Assembly (NCBI GenBank): GCA_964603615.1
Contig: CAZRVU010000030.1
Location: 1-19,471 of the forward strand
DNA length: 19,471 nt
Direction: 5' to 3'
DNA from: JAAZMI01 sp964603615
Lineage (GTDB): Bacteria > Bacillota > Dethiobacteria > DTU022 > UBA8154
Shown: piece after piece, positions 14,701 through 19,471 of the stretch
Numbering within the stretch: position 1 is the first letter of the stretch
How the letters are laid out: every line of letters begins with the position of its first letter
Notes under the pieces: generated by a model
Told to the model about the DNA's origin: nothing
The model's database searches: none
The model's input: only the letters and a program-made list of their open reading frames with translations
Program-made: the position numbers and the translations under genes

Positions 14701-16884
14701 ATGGGTTTGCAAACACTGAAAAAGAAATTTAAACAGTACAATAACAATTTGGAAAGCTGGGCTTTGATCAATAAAGCTTATCAGTTTGCATTAAAAGCCC
14801 ATGCCGGTCAAAAAAGGCTTTCCGGGGAACCCTACATTACCCACCCCCTTGGTGTAGCCTACATTCTTGCCGACCTGGAACTGGACTTGATTACGATTAT
14901 CGCTGCTCTGCTCCATGATGTTCTTGAAGATACCTCCTGTCGATACGAGGAGATCGAGAAGGAATTTGGCGAAGAGGTTGCCTCCCTGGTGGATGGCGTA
15001 ACCAAATTGAGCCGGATGGAGTTTCGTTCCAAAGAGGAACATCAGGCAGAAACATGGCGTAAAATGCTGGTGGCTATGGCCCGGGACATCAGGGTCATTC
15101 TTATTAAATTGGCGGATCGGACACACAATATGCGCACGCTTTGCTATTTAAACAGTGCCAAACAGAAGGAAATATCGCTGGAAACCCTGGAAATTTATGC
15201 ACCATTGGCTCATCGTTTAGGTATCTATAAAATTAAATGGGAGCTCGAGGATCTGGCTTTTCGCTATTTAAATAAAAAGGAATACTATTATCTGGCCGAT
15301 CGTTTGTCCAAAAAACGTCGCGAAAGAGAAGATTTCATCAGTGAAGTGATTAAAATTCTTCAAGATAAAATTGTCGAAGCAGGAATTACGGCGGAGATTA
15401 GCGGGCGGCCCAAACATATTTACAGTATTTATAACAAAATGAAAGATCAAGATATAGATTTTAATGAAATATATGATCTTACGGCGGTGCGCATTATCGT
15501 GGAGAGCATTAGGGATTGCTATGCTGCTCTCGGTATTGTGCATTCCCTTTGGCGCCCGATTCCGGGACAATTTAATGATTATATCGCCATGCCTAAACCG
15601 AATATGTATCAATCTTTGCATACTACAGTGGTTTGTGCCGAAAACGAACTGCTGGAGGTTCAAATCCGCACCAGGGAGATGCACCGCACAGCAGAATATG
15701 GGATCGCGGCCCACTGGAGGTATAAGGAAAAGGTTAAAGATGACCGGGAATTTGAAGAAAAGCTTTCCTGGTTGCGGCAATTGCTGGAATGGCAGCAAGA
15801 CCTTAAAGATGCCCACGAATTTATGGAGCACTTAAAAGTCGATCTTTTTGCGGATGAGGTCTTTGTTTTTACACCGCGGGGCGATGTAATCAACCTTCCC
15901 TCCGGTGCTGTGCCGCTTGATTTCGCCTATAGAATCCATACGGATATTGGTAATCAATGTGTAGGAGCCCGTGTCAATGGGCGGATTGTTCCTTTGGGAT
16001 ATCAATTGCAAACCGGGGATATTGTGGATATTCTTACCAGTAAAGGTGGAACGCCGAGCCGGGATTGGTCAAAAATAGTCATTACCTCCCAGGCAAAAAG
16101 CAAAATTCGCAACTGGTTTAAAAAAGAAAGACGCGAAGAAAATATAATTAAAGGCAAAGATTGCCTCGAAAAAGAAATCCGTAGGCTGCATTTAGAACCC
16201 CACCTGCTGTTGAAAGAACACCTTTTGGAGGAAGTGGGGATGAGGTTTAACCTTCTTTCAGCCGATGATGTCTATGCGGCGGTGGGCTACGGGGGTGTTT
16301 CAGCCCGGCAAATCATTTCCAGACTCCGGGAAGAGTACCGGAAAAAATATGGAGAAGAAAAAAAACCATTGCCTCCTGTGGAGATTAAACCCTGGGAGGG
16401 TGTGGGCAAGGCAAAGCAGGGTGTAAAAGTCCAGGGTATGGACAATTTGTTGGTACGGTTTTCAAAATGCTGTAATCCTTTGCCGGGAGATGAAATAATA
16501 GGTTTTACTACGAAGGGGCGGGGAATTTCTGTACACCGCAAGGATTGCCCCAATATTCTGCGGACTGACGGGGGCAAAGATCGCTACCTGGAAGTTTCCT
16601 GGGTAGCCGGCAACGATTTATCTTATCAAGTGGAGGTTGAAGTTACGGGCATGGATCGTCCTAACTTTTTGACGGAGGTTATGTATGCTGTCAGTGAAAG
16701 CAAAGTAAGTATTACGGCTGTGAACGGTCGGATAGACAGGGATAAAATTGCCGTTATTTTTTTAACCCTGGTTGTAAAAGATCTGGAGCACCTGGCTTAT
16801 ATTATGAATCGTATTAAAAAAGTGAAGGATGTTTATTCCGTCAGGCGCCATGAAGAAACAAATTTGTCACGTAAATCACAATGA
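14701..16884 (+). CDS. relA: Bifunctional (p)ppGpp synthetase/hydrolase Rel
   Basis: Rel makes and degrades the alarmone (p)ppGpp on the ribosome when amino acids run short. The 727 residues have the full family plan. The N-terminal HD hydrolase has H48 in THP, H72-D73 in LLHDVLEDT, and D139 in KLADRTHNM. The synthetase domain, about 235-375, contains YDLTAVRIIV, PKPNMYQSLHTT and EVQIRTREMHRTAEYGIAAHW. A TGS domain follows (VFVFTPRGDVINLPSGA). Then come a helical region, a cysteine-containing domain with KCCNPLPGDEIIGF, and a C-terminal ACT domain. Both active sites look intact, so it should be bifunctional. The ATG follows a moderate GGGGTG site. dtd follows after 61 bases, an order common in Firmicutes. 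Confidence 0.97.
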   Translation: MGLQTLKKKFKQYNNNLESWALINKAYQFALKAHAGQKRLSGEPYITHPLGVAYILADLELDLITIIAALLHDVLEDTSCRYEEIEKEFGEEVASLVDGVTKLSRMEFRSKEEHQAETWRKMLVAMARDIRVILIKLADRTHNMRTLCYLNSAKQKEISLETLEIYAPLAHRLGIYKIKWELEDLAFRYLNKKEYYYLADRLSKKRREREDFISEVIKILQDKIVEAGITAEISGRPKHIYSIYNKMKDQDIDFNEIYDLTAVRIIVESIRDCYAALGIVHSLWRPIPGQFNDYIAMPKPNMYQSLHTTVVCAENELLEVQIRTREMHRTAEYGIAAHWRYKEKVKDDREFEEKLSWLRQLLEWQQDLKDAHEFMEHLKVDLFADEVFVFTPRGDVINLPSGAVPLDFAYRIHTDIGNQCVGARVNGRIVPLGYQLQTGDIVDILTSKGGTPSRDWSKIVITSQAKSKIRNWFKKERREENIIKGKDCLEKEIRRLHLEPHLLLKEHLLEEVGMRFNLLSADDVYAAVGYGGVSARQIISRLREEYRKKYGEEKKPLPPVEIKPWEGVGKAKQGVKVQGMDNLLVRFSKCCNPLPGDEIIGFTTKGRGISVHRKDCPNILRTDGGKDRYLEVSWVAGNDLSYQVEVEVTGMDRPNFLTEVMYAVSESKVSITAVNGRIDRDKIAVIFLTLVVKDLEHLAYIMNRIKKVKDVYSVRRHEETNLSRKSQ

Positions 16885-16914
16885 AACAGGGGCGTTTCCT
16901 GTTTTAGATTTTAT
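16884..16914 (+). terminator. Weak hairpin with T-rich tail between relA and dtd
   Basis: AAACAGG (16884-16890) pairs with CCTGTTT (16898-16904) over 7 bases around a 7-base loop. The following TTAGATTTTATTT is T-rich but interrupted. It starts at the relA stop codon. It could lower read-through into dtd or protect the 3' end; a full terminator is doubtful. Confidence 0.3.
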
Positions 16915-16945
16915 TTCATAAAATTTCATAAAGGTTGGTGGAAAA

Positions 16946-17395
16946 TTGCGCGCCGTAGTGCAACGAGTCACCGGAGCTGCAGTGGAAGTTGATGGAGAGA
17001 TCCTGGGGAAAATCGAAAAAGGTTTGGTTGTTTTCGTAGGAGTGGCTGCCGGTGACCAGGAAAACGATTGTCGTTATATAGCTGAAAAAATAGCAGGGTT
17101 ACGCATTTTTGAGGACGAACAGGGCAAAATGAATCTTTCTTTGCAAGAAATTGGCGGTGCGGTGCTTTGTGTGTCGCAATTTACACTTTACGGGGATTGT
17201 CGTAAAGGGCGCCGCCCCAGCTTTATCCAGGCGGCCGTCCCTGAAAAAGCTATTACCTACTATGAAAGTGTCTGTGAGCTGTTAGCGGAAAAAGGCCTGC
17301 CGGTAGCCCGCGGGAAATTTCAAGCTAAAATGTCCGTGAAAATTGAAAACGATGGCCCCGTAACGATCCTCCTGGACAGCCGCAAGCTTTTTTAA
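16946..17395 (+). CDS. dtd: D-aminoacyl-tRNA deacylase
   Basis: Dtd hydrolyses D-amino acids (and glycine) wrongly attached to tRNAs, in the cytoplasm. The 149 residues carry both family signatures that build the active site across the dimer: SQFTLYGD (77-84) and the GPVT part of NDGPVTI (137-140). The N-terminus MRAVVQRV is typical, which supports the TTG start at 16946. The binding site upstream (AAGG at 16931-16934, GGTGG at 16937-16941) is poor. It is the last plus-strand gene of the window and converges on the amidase gene. Confidence 0.97.
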   Translation: MRAVVQRVTGAAVEVDGEILGKIEKGLVVFVGVAAGDQENDCRYIAEKIAGLRIFEDEQGKMNLSLQEIGGAVLCVSQFTLYGDCRKGRRPSFIQAAVPEKAITYYESVCELLAEKGLPVARGKFQAKMSVKIENDGPVTILLDSRKLF

Positions 17396-17408
17396 TGCAA
17401 TGTGCTGC

Positions 17409-17434
17409 AATGTGGACGGTTCCCGCTGCATTTT
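17409..17434 (+). terminator. Hairpin between convergent dtd and amidase genes
   Basis: AATGTGG (17409-17415) pairs with CTGCATT (17426-17432), including two G-U pairs, and CGG pairs with CCG around a TTC loop, with one bulged A. A short TTTT (17431-17434) ends it. The position in the 44-base gap between convergent genes suits a terminator, but the T-tract is short on both strands. Confidence 0.35.
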
Positions 17435-17439
17435 ACAGC

Positions 17440-19137
17440 TTACATTAGGTTATAGTAACGCATAACCGCCCGGTAAAGGGCACCGGCTGCCAACTGTAGG
17501 CATTCCCCGGAGCGGAGTACGGTTTCATCGACGGCGTTGGAAAGAAAGGCCAGTTCGACCAGGGCTGATGGCATGTAAGTCTCTCTAATTACGTGAAAGG
17601 AGTCTTTTTTTACGCCAATACTTGGTAAATTTAAAGAGCTGGATACTTCCTGTTGTATTAAGGAGGCAAGAAAAAAGCTTTGAGGGGCACTATCTTTGTT
17701 GGGGAAATAATAGGTTTCTGTCCCTGAGGCAAATTTATTGTTAAGACTGGCATTGGCATGGATGCTGATAAAAAGATCGGCACCTTTTTTTTCGGCAAGC
17801 GTAACACGTTCTGCCAGGGTAATATATTGATCGTCACTACGAGTTAAAATGACATTAAAACCTTTAGCACGCAGTAAATTGGCCGTGTGTAACGCAACGG
17901 TAAGGTTTACATCTTTTTCTTTTAACCCGCTATGGCCAGTGGCACCGCAATCTTTTCCGCCATGGCCGGGATCGAGCATGATGGTGATTGCTTGTGTCAG
18001 GGTTCTACCGGTTCCAGTATCACTGCGGGAGGCAATATTTTTGACAGTGGCATAATCGCTGCAGATCCAGCCGTAGCTGCCATCGGGAACGCGGATATAA
18101 TGCCAGCCGTCCTGTTCTTTTAAAGCTAAAACATGATTACCGGAGAAAACCCTCCCCGTTTGTTCGTATTGCAGCCCCGGGCCGGAGCGTACTTTTAAAA
18201 CATCTGCAGTGACGGTGGCCAGGCGAAAGTAGTTTTCCCCTTTTCCCGCGTAGATTTGGGTACACCAGCCGGCAATCCACCCTTGCTGACCATCAGTTAT
18301 GGTTACCTGTAACCAGTTATCTTCTGTTTCCTGTTGGACAGTTAGGACCGTGTCCCGGGGGAGTGTTGTAATGGGCGTACCTTTTAGATCTGGTTCTTCC
18401 CTTAAGCACAGGGAATTTTCGCTGATGATCACCTGATAGGGCAGCAAGGCTTCCTTCAATGGTTCTGATTTATCTTTTGCTTCTAGTTCTGTTATATTAC
18501 TTTCATTTTCCATCCCTGTTGTTTGTTCAGCTAGGGATTGCGGGTTGGCATCCTGACTACCGGCTGGAATATCCCCGGTGTACTGGTTACTGCCAGGATC
18601 CGGGAGAACAAATGTGGTGTACCCGGCATGAATCCAACCGCTGGAGCCGTCGGCAAGACGCACCAATAACCAGTCGCCCTCGTGGAAATAGACTGTAACG
18701 GCAGTGTTGTTGCCCAACTGTTTTATTACTTTACAATTCAGGCCGGCGCCCAGTCTAACATTTAGTAAGTTCCCCCCGCTTACCTTGACCAGTACTTTTT
18801 CCCCGAGAACCGGAGGCAGCTTGTCCACCATATTTGTGGAAAAGCTGGTATATTGCCCACTTACCCAGCCGGTATGACCATTATTAAGCTTTACCAGTAA
18901 CCAGTCTTTATCACGATAAAGCACCTGCAGGGGGGTTCCCAGGGGGAGTTTCTGCAAGCAGGTATGGTTGATCGCTGGCCCGGTACGGATGTTAAGCGTG
19001 TTTACCTCAACTTTTATATTTACCGGTTCTTTTATATTTGCCGCCCCGGCAGTGCACGTTGCCATCATGGTTAGAAAGAGAATAAAAGGCAACAGGGCGT
19101 AATGAAAAAAGTATGTAAATTTTCTGTTATTTAGCAT
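17440..19137 (-). CDS. Secreted N-acetylmuramoyl-L-alanine amidase with four SH3 domains
   Basis: The enzyme cuts the bond between muramic acid and L-alanine in peptidoglycan outside the cell. The 565 residues begin with a signal peptide of about 33 residues: basic LNNRKF, a hydrophobic core, then a likely cut near AGAA. Four bacterial SH3 domains follow (about 39-100, 114-176, 234-295 and 305-365), most with the N[IV]R or LKVR and GW motifs that bind cell wall. A Ser/Gln/Glu-rich linker (177-233) splits them into two pairs. The C-terminal amidase_3 domain (384-563) has zinc ligands H392 in DPGHGG, E407 in LKEKD and H460 in SIHAN, and catalytic E528 in VELAFLSN. The ATG at 19137 has an excellent AAGGAGGG site 6 bases away; an in-frame extension of 18 residues upstream lacks one. 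It could serve growth, separation or sporulation. Confidence 0.93.
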   Translation of the reverse strand: MLNNRKFTYFFHYALLPFILFLTMMATCTAGAANIKEPVNIKVEVNTLNIRTGPAINHTCLQKLPLGTPLQVLYRDKDWLLVKLNNGHTGWVSGQYTSFSTNMVDKLPPVLGEKVLVKVSGGNLLNVRLGAGLNCKVIKQLGNNTAVTVYFHEGDWLLVRLADGSSGWIHAGYTTFVLPDPGSNQYTGDIPAGSQDANPQSLAEQTTGMENESNITELEAKDKSEPLKEALLPYQVIISENSLCLREEPDLKGTPITTLPRDTVLTVQQETEDNWLQVTITDGQQGWIAGWCTQIYAGKGENYFRLATVTADVLKVRSGPGLQYEQTGRVFSGNHVLALKEQDGWHYIRVPDGSYGWICSDYATVKNIASRSDTGTGRTLTQAITIMLDPGHGGKDCGATGHSGLKEKDVNLTVALHTANLLRAKGFNVILTRSDDQYITLAERVTLAEKKGADLFISIHANASLNNKFASGTETYYFPNKDSAPQSFFLASLIQQEVSSSLNLPSIGVKKDSFHVIRETYMPSALVELAFLSNAVDETVLRSGECLQLAAGALYRAVMRYYNLM

Positions 19138-19212
19138 AAATTGCCCTCCTTTGATCTTAAGACGTCGATCGCATGGATCTGGTTTTGTCAAATCAGGCAG
19201 CTTTTACTAAAA

Positions 19213-19241
19213 ATATTACCATAAATATGTTTTTTTGTATA
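19213..19241 (-). promoter_or_regulatory. Candidate promoter of the amidase gene
   Basis: Read on the minus strand, TATACA (19241-19236) and an extended -10 TGG-TAATAT (TAATAT at 19218-19213) are 17 bases apart. Each box matches SigA at 4 of 6 bases, and the TG extension adds support. The leader would be about 70 bases. A TTGACA on the same strand nearer the gene has no -10 at the right distance. Confidence 0.35.
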
Positions 19242-19471
19242 GGCGGTAAATGCTTCCAATTTAACCGGCTCCTGGTTAGCGGCAGTATTAATTGCTAAAC
19301 ACTCCAAAGTTAAGTTCTAAGGTTTTGATATAAATTGGTACTTTTTGGTACTTACAGATATTGATAATAATAAACAGAATAAAACATTCCTTTTAATGGA
19401 AGGTACGGGGTTTTCCTCCCTAGTTTTGCAGTAGTTTAGTCACCCCGCACATCCAAAAAGCCTTTCAAACA
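19242..19471. other. AT-rich region without a recognisable gene
   Basis: No open frame of useful length with a ribosome binding site is seen on either strand. Visible items are a small palindrome around the GGCTCC sequence (TTAACC / GGTTAG, 19260-19279), two copies of TGGTACTT in the 19336-19353 stretch, and a short hairpin (TTCC / GGAA) near 19388-19402. Position and composition suggest upstream regulatory DNA of the amidase and of a neighbour beyond the window. Confidence 0.3.

Noticed and set aside
15268..15831. 187-residue open frame on the minus strand inside relA
   Set aside because: It lies fully antisense to a well-supported gene, has no good binding site, and its protein shows no family features.
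1..19471. tRNA, rRNA, CRISPR array, prophage or insertion sequence genes
   Set aside because: I saw no cloverleaf with CCA end, no regularly spaced repeats and no transposase, integrase or phage gene. The only repeat cluster is the REP-like one.
1..19471. A previously undescribed multi-gene system
   Set aside because: Apart from the partial frame at the left edge, the genes are recognisable by family: core metabolism, export, repair, stringent response or cell wall. The substrate of the HD protein and the role of the LapA-domain protein are unknown, but two adjacent small unknowns are not enough to claim a system.

Overview
The window looks like the chromosome of an anaerobic, spore-forming Gram-positive bacterium, probably a clostridial member of the Peptococcaceae or a close relative. 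This is inferred from the sequence: strong Shine-Dalgarno sites with many TTG and GTG starts, a DapG-type aspartokinase, an L-box lysine riboswitch, the DapL shortcut of lysine synthesis, separate SecD and SecF, a bifunctional Rel protein next to dtd, a multi-SH3 cell-wall amidase, and a promoter resembling those of the sporulation sigma factor SigH. No species can be named. Most of the window is ordinary core genome, and I did not find a clear undescribed system. The most unusual non-coding signals are a palindromic REP-like repeat cluster and the regulatory layout of the lysine operon.

Layout. Positions 1-151 hold the tail of a membrane protein. A strong promoter (274-302), a lysine riboswitch (341-534) and an intrinsic terminator (578-622) then lead into lysA, dapF and dapL (643-4047). 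A 211-bp cluster of GC-rich palindromic repeats (4048-4258) separates dapL from asd and dapG (4292-6626). The histidine genes hisA, hisF and hisI follow directly (6653-8583) and end in a probable terminator. After a gap with SigH-like and SigA-like promoters come an HD-domain hydrolase, secD, secF, a LapA-domain protein and recJ (8729-14612). A further promoter precedes relA and dtd (14701-17395). A convergent minus-strand gene (17440-19137) encodes a secreted amidase with four SH3 domains. The last 230 bases hold no recognisable gene.

How the genes work together. dapG and asd make aspartate semialdehyde. The next two enzymes, DapA and DapB, are not encoded here. DapL then makes LL-diaminopimelate in one step, DapF epimerises it to the meso form used in peptidoglycan, and LysA decarboxylates that to lysine. 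The riboswitch should stop transcription of lysA when lysine is plentiful, and a candidate promoter just before dapF may keep the diaminopimelate genes running. HisA, HisF and HisI catalyse middle steps of histidine synthesis, and the glutaminase HisH needed with HisF must be elsewhere. SecD and SecF assist protein export, RecJ acts in DNA repair, Rel controls (p)ppGpp, Dtd removes D-amino acids from tRNA, and the amidase cleaves peptidoglycan.
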